Positions 37,169 through 45,716 of a DNA stretch of 64,000 nucleotides are shown in pieces. The stretch's first letter is position 1. Each line of letters opens with the position of its first letter. Made by a program: the position numbers and the translations under genes. Origin of the DNA: Prosthecobacter debontii (GTDB lineage: Bacteria; Verrucomicrobiota; Verrucomicrobiia; Verrucomicrobiales; Verrucomicrobiaceae); assembly GCA_945860295.1 (NCBI GenBank), contig CAMAQH010000023.1, positions 1-64,000 on the forward strand. The letters run 5' to 3'. The notes beneath the pieces were generated by a model that worked only from the letters and a program-made list of their open reading frames with translations, was not told the origin of the DNA and ran no database searches.

Positions 37169-38287
37169 ATGGATTTGGGCGCTTTCGATTTTCAGCCGCG
37201 GACACGGCTCGTCTTTGGCAATGGCACGCTGGCTTGTGTCGGTGAGCTTGTGCATGAGTTTGGTGGCACTCGCGTGCTCATTGTCAGTGATCCTGGCATT
37301 GTCAAAGCAGGCTATGTTGCGCGAGCAGTGGCTTTGCTTGAGGCTGCAGGTTTAGCTGTGCGGATTTATGGTGAGGTGCGTGAAAATCCAAGCACTGAAG
37401 ATGTCGATCGCTGCGTCGCCGTCGCTCGTGATTTCGAGGCGAACTTCATCATCGGTCTCGGTGGTGGCAGCAGCATGGATACCGCCAAGGGGTGCAATTT
37501 TATACTCACCAATGGCGGACGCATGCACGACTACTGGGGCACGGGAAAGGCCACGAAGCCGATGCTGCCAATGATCGCCATCCCAACCACGGCGGGCACT
37601 GGGAGCGAGTGTCAAAGCTATGCTTTGATTTCAGATGCTGAGACGCATGTGAAGATGGCCTGTGGTGATCCGAAGGCAGCGGCAAAGGTCGCTATTCTTG
37701 ATCCTGAACTCACCGTCTCGCAGCCACACCGCGTCACCGTTTGCACGGGTATGGACGCCATTTCTCACGCGCTGGAGTCTGCGGTGACGAACAAGCGCAG
37801 CAGCATTTCCGCCATCTTTTCGCGGGAGGCCTTTAAGCTCTGCCACGCAGGCTTCAGCCGCGTCCTGCATGATTCCTCGGATCTCGATGCACGCGCCATG
37901 ATGCTCCTCGGAGCGGCCTATGCAGGCACGGCTATCGAGAACTCGATGCTCGGTGCGGCCCATTCCTGCGCCAACCCATTGACCGCTAAGTTTCATGTCG
38001 TGCATGGGGAAGCGGTGGGTGTCATGCTGCCTCACGTCATCCGTTTCAATTCGGCTCTGCCCGAGATTGCAACCATTTACGAGAGCTGCCTTGATGGTGA
38101 CTTAGCCGATCGCCTCAGCGAGCTGCTTTGGGAGGCTAAGATGCCTGGCAAGATTTCCCACTTCGGAGTCACGGAAGCCGATCTGTCAGATCTCGCCGAA
38201 ATGGCACTGAAGCAGTGGACCGCTCAGTTCAATCCGCGCTCACTCACCATGGACGACTTCGTTGGCTTGTATCAAGCAGCTCTTTGA
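37169..38287 (+). CDS. Iron-containing alcohol dehydrogenase
   Basis: The 372-residue protein is a group III (iron-type) alcohol dehydrogenase. The NAD-binding GGGSSMDTAKG motif, TTAGTGSECQSYALI and the metal-binding set (Asp and His in GMDAISHALES, His in AAHSCANPLTAKFHVVHG) are all present. ATG 37169 lies three bases after an in-frame GTG. Its substrate cannot be read from the sequence. It follows the D-amino-acid dehydrogenase after about 200 bases on the same strand and is convergent with the AraC regulator, so it may belong to the same catabolic group, acting on an alcohol or semialdehyde intermediate. Confidence 0.88.
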   Translation: MDLGAFDFQPRTRLVFGNGTLACVGELVHEFGGTRVLIVSDPGIVKAGYVARAVALLEAAGLAVRIYGEVRENPSTEDVDRCVAVARDFEANFIIGLGGGSSMDTAKGCNFILTNGGRMHDYWGTGKATKPMLPMIAIPTTAGTGSECQSYALISDAETHVKMACGDPKAAAKVAILDPELTVSQPHRVTVCTGMDAISHALESAVTNKRSSISAIFSREAFKLCHAGFSRVLHDSSDLDARAMMLLGAAYAGTAIENSMLGAAHSCANPLTAKFHVVHGEAVGVMLPHVIRFNSALPEIATIYESCLDGDLADRLSELLWEAKMPGKISHFGVTEADLSDLAEMALKQWTAQFNPRSLTMDDFVGLYQAAL

Positions 38288-38324
38288 TCAGGTGTGTTGG
38301 TGACATTCAGGAATCGCACGGTGA

Positions 38325-39170
38325 TTACAGCCCGCGCCGCCCATGCTGTCGTGTGCGGAACTCAGCCGGGCCGCAGCCAAACTGGCGCGTAAACATGCGC
38401 GTGAAGTAGTGGCGGTTGGGAAAGCCGTTTTGCACAGCGACCTGATCAATCGTCTTGTCAGTGAGTGCCAGAGCCTCTCCTGCAAGTCGGAGTCGGGTAT
38501 TCAAAACATACGCCGCCGGGGTGAAGCCTGTGTGCTCGCGAAAGGAGCGGATGAAGCGCTCCACGCTCATGCCCGAACGCTCTGCAAGAAAAGGATTCGA
38601 GAGATCGGAATGCGGAGCCTTCTGGATGAGTGCCAGAATCTCCAGCAAGCGCTCTGGCATCGTTTCTGGCACCGGCGCGTCCCACTCCGCAAAGATCGCG
38701 TGCAGCAGCGCGGCACTTTGGTGATGCACTCGCTGATCACGCGCAGCGCTGGCGGCCTGCTGATGGGTTTCAACCACCGCACTGACCAAGGCCTGAAGCA
38801 GAGGATTCATCGGCAGAGTCACAGGCGACTCCGTGACCTGCCCAGCCAGTCGATTCACCGTAAAGTGCAGCCAGAAGTGGCAAGCCAATCCAGGTCCGCA
38901 GCAGTCAAAGATCGTATTCGCAGGGATCAGCACGAAGCGCTCAGGACCGAGCGGAATGTCCCGTCCCTGAAAGCGCAGATGACAGCCCGGTTTCGGATTG
39001 TGATACAAACGCCAGAATGGGCTGTCCACAGCCTCGTGATTCCAATTATCCAGCGCCGCTTGAAAGCCACTTTCATGAATCAAAAAAGACGAAAGGCTGC
39101 CTCTGGACACACCTGAAAGACTAATGCCCCAAGGCGTGGTATAGTTCAGATACTTGTGGCGTTTTGGCAT
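38325..39170 (-). CDS. AraC-family transcriptional regulator
   Basis: The 281-residue regulator has an N-terminal cupin-like sensing half (about residues 15-150, with FWRLYHNPKPGCHLRFQGRD and ERFVLIPANTIFDCCG) and a C-terminal double helix-turn-helix of the AraC type (about 185-280, with LAERSGMSVERFIRSFREHT and TIDQVAVQNGFPNRHYFTRM). The sensing half would bind a small effector such as a sugar or amino-acid derivative. It points away from the planctomycete-type cytochrome gene and is convergent with the alcohol dehydrogenase. The inverted repeat TGATAG-N7-CTATCA in the divergent region (39198-39216) is a candidate binding site. The start ATG 39170 is preceded by caccTCatgcc-like sequence without a strong ribosome site. 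Confidence 0.88.
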   Translation of the reverse strand: MPKRHKYLNYTTPWGISLSGVSRGSLSSFLIHESGFQAALDNWNHEAVDSPFWRLYHNPKPGCHLRFQGRDIPLGPERFVLIPANTIFDCCGPGLACHFWLHFTVNRLAGQVTESPVTLPMNPLLQALVSAVVETHQQAASAARDQRVHHQSAALLHAIFAEWDAPVPETMPERLLEILALIQKAPHSDLSNPFLAERSGMSVERFIRSFREHTGFTPAAYVLNTRLRLAGEALALTDKTIDQVAVQNGFPNRHYFTRMFTRQFGCGPAEFRTRQHGRRGL

Positions 39171-39194
39171 GAGGTGAAGCTAATCAGATACGAG

Positions 39195-39224
39195 TTGTGA
39201 TAGAAACTTGCTATCAAATAGAAT
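39195..39224 (+). promoter_or_regulatory. Candidate promoter with embedded inverted repeat, between araC-type and cytochrome genes
   Basis: TTGTGA (39195-39200) and TAGAAT (39219-39224) are 18 bases apart and point toward the gene at 39307. Inside lies the perfect inverted repeat TGATAG-N7-CTATCA (39198-39216), covering the -35 region. Such overlap is typical of an operator. The regulator could be the divergent AraC protein, though AraC sites are more often direct repeats. Confidence 0.4.
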
Positions 39225-39306
39225 AAGCCTCGCACCCGCTTTGCAGGATAAGATACAAAAATGGCATAAGTAGGCATAGCCCGGCGGCGTTTAAACCGGC
39301 GACTTT

Positions 39307-41487
39307 ATGTCGTCAATGTACAGGCTTCTCATCACCCTCCTGATTTCATCTTCGTTGCTCGCTATGGAAGCGGTCCTGCCAGATGATCATGCGCAACGCA
39401 TGGCGCGTGGCCTGAAGACTTTCGATCAGCACATCTCCGCTATCTTGAAGCAGAACTGTCTCGGCTGCCATGGCGGTGAAAAGGTGAAGAGCGATCTCGA
39501 TCTCGCCACGCGCGAGGATCTGCTGCGCGGTGGTTCGCATGGTCCGGTGGTGGTGCCGTTTGATGCGAAGAGTAGCTCACTGATTGATCAAATCAATCAC
39601 GTCAAAGAACCTCACATGCCCGATGGCAAACCGAAGCTCTCGGAGCAAGTCATCGCCAAGCTCACCGCCTGGATCAACGATGGCGCACCGTATGCCGAGC
39701 CACTCATTGCTGGGAAGAAACCCAAGCGCGATGCCTCAGTCGTCACGAATGAAGACCGCCAGTGGTGGGCGTTCCAGCCTCTGCAGAAGGTGATGGCAAA
39801 ATCCATCGAGGAACTGCTGCTGAGGAATGCGAAGGGCATGACCTTCAGCCCATCTGCTGACCGCGCTACTCTCGTCCGCAGGATGTCTTTGGATCTCACG
39901 GGGCTGCCGCCGTCTGATATGTCGGATACGTCCGACTTGTCTGACCTGCTGGACAAGCTGCTCAGCAGCCCGGCCTACGGTGAGCGCTGGGCACGTCACT
40001 GGCTCGATGTGGCACGCTTCGCTGAAAGCACCGGCTTCGAGCAGGACTACGACCGGCCCTATGCCTTCCATTACCGCGATTTTGTCATCAAGGCACTGAA
40101 CGCCGACATGCCGTATGACCAGTTCGTGAAGTGGCAGCTGGCGGGAGATGAATACGAGCCGAGTAATCCACTCGCACTCGCCGCCACTGGCTTCCTCGGC
40201 GCGGGCGTGTTTCCTTCGCAGATCACTGCGAACGAAGTCGAGCGAACGCGCTACGATGCGATGGACGACATGCTCAGTACCACCAGCAGCGCCATGCTTG
40301 GCCTCACCGTGGGCTGCGCGCGCTGCCACGATCACAAGTTCGATCCGTTTCCCACACGCGACTACTACCAGATGCTCAGCACCTTCACGACGACGACACG
40401 CATGAACGTGGACGTGCATCCTGACGGAAAGATTACCTCCGCCATCACCACGATGGACAAAAAGAAAAGCACGCCCGTCGTGCCAGGTGCCATGCGCTTG
40501 ATGATCTGCGGCGAGGGCTACGATCCCATCGTCATGCACACACAGGGCGGGCCGTTCTTTGACAAAACCTTCATCTTGAAGCGCGGTAATCCCGATCTCA
40601 AAGATGGCGAAGCCACGCAGGGTTTCCTTCAGGTGCTTTCACGCCCTGGTGATGGAAAACGCTGGCAGTGGCAGCCGCCGAAAGACGCCAAGACAACAGG
40701 TCGCCGCCGCTCACTGTCGAACTGGATCACCGATGTCGATCACGGTGCTGGCGCACTGCTTGCTCGCGTCATCGTCAACCGTCTGTGGCAGCATCATTTC
40801 GGCACCGGCATTGTCCCCACATCGAATGACTTTGGTAAAACCGGCACACCACCCAGCCAGCCCGAGTTGCTCGACTGGCTTGCGGGACAACTCATCGCCA
40901 ATGGCTGGCAGTTGAAGCCGCTGCATCGAATGATCATGCTCTCCCAGGCCTACCAGCAAAGCACGCGACTTGATCCCGCCAAAGAAGCCTCCGATCCCGC
41001 GAATGCACTCTTCATGCGCCGCGTGCCACAGCGTCTCGAAGGCGAGGCGATCCGCGACTCCATGCTCGCTGTCAGTGGTTCCCTCGATGAGACAATGTAT
41101 GGTGCAGGCACGCGCGATGAAAACAGCAAACGCCGCAGCATCTACTTCAACATCAAACGCAGCCTGCTGATCGGCAGCATGGTTGCTTTCGATCTGCCGG
41201 AGCCGCTTGTCAGTCAGGGCAGTCGCCCCACGACGACCGTCGCCCCGCAGGCACTCATTCTCATGAACAGTCCACAGGCGCGAACATGGGCGGGTGGACT
41301 CGCCAAACGCATCGTCAGCACTGGCGATATAAAGCAGCAAATCACGCGAGCCTATAGACTCTGCTTCAACCGCCCGCCCAATGCCGACGAACTCGCGCGA
41401 GGCAGCGACTTTCTCCAGCAAGTCGGTGATCTCACCGACTACTGCCAGGTGCTTCTGGGTTTGAATGAATTCATCTATGTGAATTGA
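39307..41487 (+). CDS. Planctomycete-type cytochrome C / DUF1549 / DUF1553 secreted protein
   Basis: The 726-residue protein begins with a signal peptide (MSSMYRLLITLLISSSLLAM). Next comes a planctomycete-type cytochrome segment with one heme motif (NCLGCHGG, about residues 57-61), then the DUF1549 domain (LVRRMSLDLTGLPPSD, YGERWARHWLDVARFAES) and the C-terminal DUF1553 domain (WQHHFGTGIVPTSNDFGKTG, LLDWLAGQLIANGWQLKPLH). The function is unknown; these proteins are exported, heme-bearing and almost always paired with a DUF1501 protein, as here. The two are thought to take part in degradation of complex extracellular substrates. The DUF1501 gene follows with only five bases between stop and the chosen start. 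Confidence 0.9.
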   Translation: MSSMYRLLITLLISSSLLAMEAVLPDDHAQRMARGLKTFDQHISAILKQNCLGCHGGEKVKSDLDLATREDLLRGGSHGPVVVPFDAKSSSLIDQINHVKEPHMPDGKPKLSEQVIAKLTAWINDGAPYAEPLIAGKKPKRDASVVTNEDRQWWAFQPLQKVMAKSIEELLLRNAKGMTFSPSADRATLVRRMSLDLTGLPPSDMSDTSDLSDLLDKLLSSPAYGERWARHWLDVARFAESTGFEQDYDRPYAFHYRDFVIKALNADMPYDQFVKWQLAGDEYEPSNPLALAATGFLGAGVFPSQITANEVERTRYDAMDDMLSTTSSAMLGLTVGCARCHDHKFDPFPTRDYYQMLSTFTTTTRMNVDVHPDGKITSAITTMDKKKSTPVVPGAMRLMICGEGYDPIVMHTQGGPFFDKTFILKRGNPDLKDGEATQGFLQVLSRPGDGKRWQWQPPKDAKTTGRRRSLSNWITDVDHGAGALLARVIVNRLWQHHFGTGIVPTSNDFGKTGTPPSQPELLDWLAGQLIANGWQLKPLHRMIMLSQAYQQSTRLDPAKEASDPANALFMRRVPQRLEGEAIRDSMLAVSGSLDETMYGAGTRDENSKRRSIYFNIKRSLLIGSMVAFDLPEPLVSQGSRPTTTVAPQALILMNSPQARTWAGGLAKRIVSTGDIKQQITRAYRLCFNRPPNADELARGSDFLQQVGDLTDYCQVLLGLNEFIYVN

Positions 41488-41492
41488 ACTCG

Positions 41493-42935
41493 ATGATTGC
41501 CATGAACTCACCCTCACATTTCTCCCGTCGTCATCTCCTGCAACGCGTAGGCGGTGGCTTCGGCATGTTGGCCGCCGCTGTGTCGCTCGAACGCGACGGC
41601 TTTGCGGCGAACTCACTCAATCCCTTCGCACCGAAGAAGCCGATGCATTTGGGCAAGGCGAAGTCGATCATCTGGATCTTCACCAATGGCGGACCGTCGC
41701 AGGTGGATACATGGGATTACAAACCGGAATTGAAGAAGCGTGATGGAAAGGTTCTCGATGGCTTTGATCCCAAGACCGGATTCTTCCCCGGCTCCGTGGG
41801 GCCGCTGATGGCCTCGCCATTTGAATTTAAGCAGCATGGACAAAGCGGGACATGGGCGAGTGAGCTGTTTCCAAAGACCGCCATGCATGTCGATAAGATG
41901 TGCTTCATCCACTCCTGCTGGACAGAATCGAACAATCACTCGCCTGCGCTTTTCATGATGAACACCGGCGCGACGCGCATGGGCTATCCATGCGTCGGCT
42001 CATGGGTGAATTATGGCCTTGGCAGCGAGAGCGATTCACTGCCGAGCTTTGTCGTGATGAGTGATCCGCTCAATCGCGGCCTGCCTAAAGGCAGCGCAGC
42101 CAACTGGGGCGCGGGCTTCTTGCCAAGCATCTATCAAGGCACCTGGCTGAAGCCTACTGGCGCGCCTATCGACAACCTCGTCATGCCCGCCTCGCTAACC
42201 CCAAGGCGTCAGCGCGCGCAACTCGACCTGCTGGCGAAACTGAATCGAGGTGCTCTCGCTCAATCGCCCATTGAGAGCGAACTCAATGCACGCATCGAAA
42301 GCTTTGAACTCGCCTACCGCATGCAGACCGCTGCGCCTGAGGCATTCGATGTCAAAAGCGAGCCAGAGCATATCGAGAAGCTCTACGGCTTGAATGAAAA
42401 ACACTGCGGCCATTTCGCTGCACAGTGCCTCAACGCGCGGCGCATGGTCGAGCGCGGCGTGCGTTTCATCCAGATCTACAGCGGCGGCATGGAGAACCAG
42501 CAGAGCTGGGATGGTCACAACGACATCGCGGGCAATCATCGCGGATTTGCCAATGAGAGCGACCAGCCCGTGGCGGCGCTCATCTCCGATCTGGAGCAGC
42601 GCGGGCTGCTCGATCAAACGCTCATCATCTGGGGTGGCGAATTTGGCCGCCTGCCCATCTCCCAAAAAGCCGCCAAGCCTGGCCGCGATCATAATCCGCA
42701 CGCCTTCACCGTCTGGATGTGCGGCGGTGGTGTCAAAGGCGGCTACCACCACGGCGAGAGCGATGAGCTAGGCTTTAAGGCGGTGGTTGATAAAGTTAGT
42801 GTCCACGATCTTCACGCGACCATCTTAGCTGCCGCAGGATTGGACCACGAACGACTCACCTTCAAGTTCCAAGGACTCGATCAGAAGCTCACAGGTGTCG
42901 AGAATCCGAAGGTGGTGAAGCAAGTGTTTACGTGA
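41493..42935 (+). CDS. DUF1501 protein with Tat signal
   Basis: The 480-residue protein starts with a twin-arginine-type signal (HFSRRHLLQRVGGGFGMLAA) and carries the DUF1501 pattern: FTNGGPSQVDTWDYKP, FIHSCWTESNNHSPALFMMN, GGEFGRLPISQ, and VHDLHATILAAAGLDHERLT, a fold related to sulfatases and alkaline phosphatases. Metal-type residues in GGPSQVDTWD and GRDHNPHAFTVW are kept. It is exported folded and forms a pair with the preceding DUF1549/DUF1553 protein. The exact reaction is not established. ATG 41493 is used; a TTG at 41484 (overlapping the upstream stop) and an ATG at 41502 are alternatives. Confidence 0.9.
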   Translation: MIAMNSPSHFSRRHLLQRVGGGFGMLAAAVSLERDGFAANSLNPFAPKKPMHLGKAKSIIWIFTNGGPSQVDTWDYKPELKKRDGKVLDGFDPKTGFFPGSVGPLMASPFEFKQHGQSGTWASELFPKTAMHVDKMCFIHSCWTESNNHSPALFMMNTGATRMGYPCVGSWVNYGLGSESDSLPSFVVMSDPLNRGLPKGSAANWGAGFLPSIYQGTWLKPTGAPIDNLVMPASLTPRRQRAQLDLLAKLNRGALAQSPIESELNARIESFELAYRMQTAAPEAFDVKSEPEHIEKLYGLNEKHCGHFAAQCLNARRMVERGVRFIQIYSGGMENQQSWDGHNDIAGNHRGFANESDQPVAALISDLEQRGLLDQTLIIWGGEFGRLPISQKAAKPGRDHNPHAFTVWMCGGGVKGGYHHGESDELGFKAVVDKVSVHDLHATILAAAGLDHERLTFKFQGLDQKLTGVENPKVVKQVFT

Positions 42936-42984
42936 CTTGAAAAAGTGTTTCTCTTAGTGTGAATTATCGTGCTAATATCAGGGT

Positions 42985-43257
42985 ATGAAGCGCAGATGGA
43001 TCATTCGGTTGAGCCTAACGGGACTGGCTTTAGGGCTTGCCCGAGCGGGTTGGCTGAAGGTGGATGGCGACCCAGGACTGATGTTTATTTACTTCATTTT
43101 CATGGGGGTAGCGGTTGCATTATTGACGGCGAAATGGGTATTGCCTTGGATGATCGAGGTGCTGACAGCATCACTGTTTTTTCCTAGTGAAAAAGTTAGG
43201 CATGATGAGTCGGAGGAGGCTGAGCAAAAAGACAGTAACCATAGAGAGGATGGTTGA
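42985..43257 (+). CDS. Small membrane protein encoded just upstream of comEC
   Basis: The 90-residue product has a basic start (MKRRWIIRL), two hydrophobic stretches (about residues 10-24 and 32-66, including FIYFIFMGVAVALLTAKWVL) and a highly charged C-terminal tail rich in Glu, Asp, Lys and His (KVRHDESEEAEQKDSNHRED). No family is recognised. Its stop TGA overlaps the comEC start ATG in TGATG, a strong sign of translational coupling, so it is probably made with ComEC and could have a role in the same membrane process. Confidence 0.65.
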   Translation: MKRRWIIRLSLTGLALGLARAGWLKVDGDPGLMFIYFIFMGVAVALLTAKWVLPWMIEVLTASLFFPSEKVRHDESEEAEQKDSNHREDG

Positions 43258-45656
43258 TGCCTCACCAGCCCGATCAGTGCCTAGCGATCTCTGCGCGCTT
43301 GCGGAGTTGGCTGATCCGTTGGTGTCAGATGAATCCTCTGACGTTGTTTGGACTGGCAGCGGTGGCTGGTGTCATTTTGGCTGATTGGTGGAGCGTGAGA
43401 TTAAACTTCTGGCTGATGGCAGCCGTGGTTTTCACACTTTGGTTTGGCTTGCGACGGAGCACGATATTCGGATGGGTGCCACTGGTTTTCGCGGCGTTCA
43501 TGACGCTGCATGGCTGGCATTTACGACAGACTTTTTCTCATCCACTGCGTGAGCAATTGCTGGCGATGCCGGACCGTCCTAATCCGGTGGGTGTGAAAGC
43601 GCGATTGTTCCCATGGACGGAAGGGGCCGAACTGGATGAGTCGAGCGCTATCGGTGAGGTTATTGAACTGCGATGGGGGCGCGCAGGGATATACCGCGCG
43701 ACGAGCGCTCAGGTGAAGGTGCGGCTACCGCGTGGTTGGCGTCTCACTGAACCGGGTGTGTATGAGATCGATGGGTTGTTAACTTTGCTCAGGTCGCCGC
43801 GGAACCCTGGGCAGTTTGATGCGGCGGGTTATGGTCTGCGCATGGGCAGTGTGGCGCTCGTGCAGGCTGATGGGGTCAAGCTCCTGAAGCCTGAGTCTTG
43901 GTCGTTGAGTTTTCATCTGCTGCACTGGGCCGAAACTTCACGGCAGTGGATCAGCAAGGCTTTGGCGCGTGGAATCGAAACTGAGGATCAAGCGACGGCT
44001 GTGCTCTTGGCGATGGCGCTCGGGGCGTCTGATGCGGCGGGCGAGGAAATTGAAGATGCCTTCCGCAATAGTGGAACATTACATATTTTTGCTGTCAGTG
44101 GTTTGCATGTGGTGATGCTCGCGGGTGTTGCTGCGTTTGTGCTTCGTTGGTTGGGTGTGGGGAAGTCACGGGCTGTTGCTTGGTTGATCGTGATCGTGTT
44201 TGGTTACGCCTATATTACTGGCTGGCGGCCATCTGCAGCGCGGGCGGCTTTTATGATCGCGCTGGTACTGATCGCACCGTGGTGGAATCGTAAATCATCG
44301 GTGCAAAATAGTCTGGGCGCTGCTGTGTTACTGCTGTTGGCGTATGATACACATCAGCTTTTCCAGCCTGGGTTTCAACTTTCCTTTGCAGTGCTCTGGG
44401 CCATCGCTTTTTTCGCTTCGCCAATGCTGAGGAGCCTGAATCCGTGGACGGAGTTGGACCCTTTTTTGCCTCCGCAACTGGCGAGTCGTCGTCAGCGTTT
44501 TGCGGCTTGGGCTCGGCAATCGCTGGCGAGTCTGGCTTGCGTGTCATTGGCTGCATGGATCGGTAGTTTGCCGCTGACTTTGGGGCATTTTAGGACGGTG
44601 ACTCCTGTGGGTTTGGTGGCGAACTTGCTGCTCGTGCCGATCTCGGGATTCAGCATCACGGCGTCTTGTATTAGCGTGTGTTGCGCGGCGGTGGGGTTTA
44701 GTTCAGGGCAGGTTTTAGCAAACATCGTTAATGCATGGCTGGCGCGATTGATGGTTCTGCTAGCCACATGGTTTTCTTCGCTGCCACTGGCGAATTTCAC
44801 ACTCGATTTACGCTTTGAGAAGGAGCCACCACCTCTGGAATTACGCGTGTTTCATGTGTCGGGTGGTGGGGCGATAAGTCATCTGATAGCGGGTGATAAG
44901 CAGTGGCTGATCGACACGGGAAATGTCCACGCTTGGCGAAGTGTGCTGCGGCCATTCTTTAGAAGTCGAGGGATCAATCATCTGGATGGTGTCATCCTCA
45001 CTCACAGCGACATCGCCCATGTCGGCGCGGCTGAGCTGGCGCATGAGTTTGGCGCACCACGGCTGCATACAAGTGTGCATGAGCCTTGGCCGCTTGAGGC
45101 CTCCTTTTCCAGTATTAACCGGCTGGCCCAAAAGGTTGCTGTGGACAGTCGCGGCTGGCATAGGCATCGCATGGATGATGTGATCGATATTCAGCCCGGT
45201 GGGCTTGCGCCTGCAACCGCGACAGTGCTGTACCCCATGCTTTCTGATCTGAGTGAAAAGGCTGATGATCGTGGACTCGTGCTCATGATGCGTCTCGGTC
45301 GCCTGCGTGTGCTTTGGCTGGGAGACGCAGGCTTTATCACAGAGAAGAAACTACTGGAGCGCCGAGTTCCGTTGGCCTGTGACATTCTGATTCGCGGTCA
45401 GCATTCGGCTGATATTTCAGGTCTTACTGAGCTGCTGATAGCTGCGCATCCGCAGGTGATCATTAGCTCCAATGACTCGCGTTTTCCAGAACAGACTCTG
45501 CCAGAGCGAGTGCGTGATTTCTGCAAAACTCAGAAGATCCAACTCCTCGATCTCGAAGTATCTGGCAGTGTGAATATCGGCGTCACTCAAACCGGCGCGG
45601 AGGTGACGGCTTTTCGCAGTGGTCAGGAGATTATTATCACTCCTCTAGTGCGATAA
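43257..45656 (+). CDS. comEC: ComEC/Rec2-family DNA-uptake channel protein
   Basis: The 799-residue polytopic membrane protein has the ComEC arrangement: an N-terminal OB-like DUF4131 region (about residues 55-215), the Competence domain with many TM helices and the signature SGTLHIFAVSGLHVVMLAG plus GYAYITGWRPSAARAAFMIA, and a C-terminal beta-lactamase-like domain (ILTHSDIAHVGAAELAHEFG, LWLGDAGF). In the last domain the canonical HxHxDH is reduced to THSDIAH. ComEC carries single-stranded DNA across the inner membrane in natural transformation. ATG 43257 overlaps the small gene's stop. It lies only about 50 bases after that gene's operon start, and DUF1080 follows. Confidence 0.88.
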   Translation: MPHQPDQCLAISARLRSWLIRWCQMNPLTLFGLAAVAGVILADWWSVRLNFWLMAAVVFTLWFGLRRSTIFGWVPLVFAAFMTLHGWHLRQTFSHPLREQLLAMPDRPNPVGVKARLFPWTEGAELDESSAIGEVIELRWGRAGIYRATSAQVKVRLPRGWRLTEPGVYEIDGLLTLLRSPRNPGQFDAAGYGLRMGSVALVQADGVKLLKPESWSLSFHLLHWAETSRQWISKALARGIETEDQATAVLLAMALGASDAAGEEIEDAFRNSGTLHIFAVSGLHVVMLAGVAAFVLRWLGVGKSRAVAWLIVIVFGYAYITGWRPSAARAAFMIALVLIAPWWNRKSSVQNSLGAAVLLLLAYDTHQLFQPGFQLSFAVLWAIAFFASPMLRSLNPWTELDPFLPPQLASRRQRFAAWARQSLASLACVSLAAWIGSLPLTLGHFRTVTPVGLVANLLLVPISGFSITASCISVCCAAVGFSSGQVLANIVNAWLARLMVLLATWFSSLPLANFTLDLRFEKEPPPLELRVFHVSGGGAISHLIAGDKQWLIDTGNVHAWRSVLRPFFRSRGINHLDGVILTHSDIAHVGAAELAHEFGAPRLHTSVHEPWPLEASFSSINRLAQKVAVDSRGWHRHRMDDVIDIQPGGLAPATATVLYPMLSDLSEKADDRGLVLMMRLGRLRVLWLGDAGFITEKKLLERRVPLACDILIRGQHSADISGLTELLIAAHPQVIISSNDSRFPEQTLPERVRDFCKTQKIQLLDLEVSGSVNIGVTQTGAEVTAFRSGQEIIITPLVR

Positions 45657-45716
45657 ATGCAGCGTCACGCGGCCCTTGCAACATTGGCTCAGCGTGCTCG
45701 TTTGAAGACCGTCCCT

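Noticed and set aside
37071-37169. A 32-codon frame whose stop overlaps the alcohol dehydrogenase start (TGATG)
   Set aside because: The overlap looks like coupling, but the peptide (Ser/Leu/Phe-rich) shows no features and no upstream ribosome site; kept as a remark only.
38343-39116. A 257-codon plus-strand frame opposite the AraC regulator
   Set aside because: It is a mirror of the AraC gene, rich in Arg/His, with no conserved domain.
39281-39301. Palindrome-like ccggcggcgtttaaaccgg before the cytochrome gene
   Set aside because: Short imperfect palindrome in the leader; no T-run and no known protein site, so no function is claimed.
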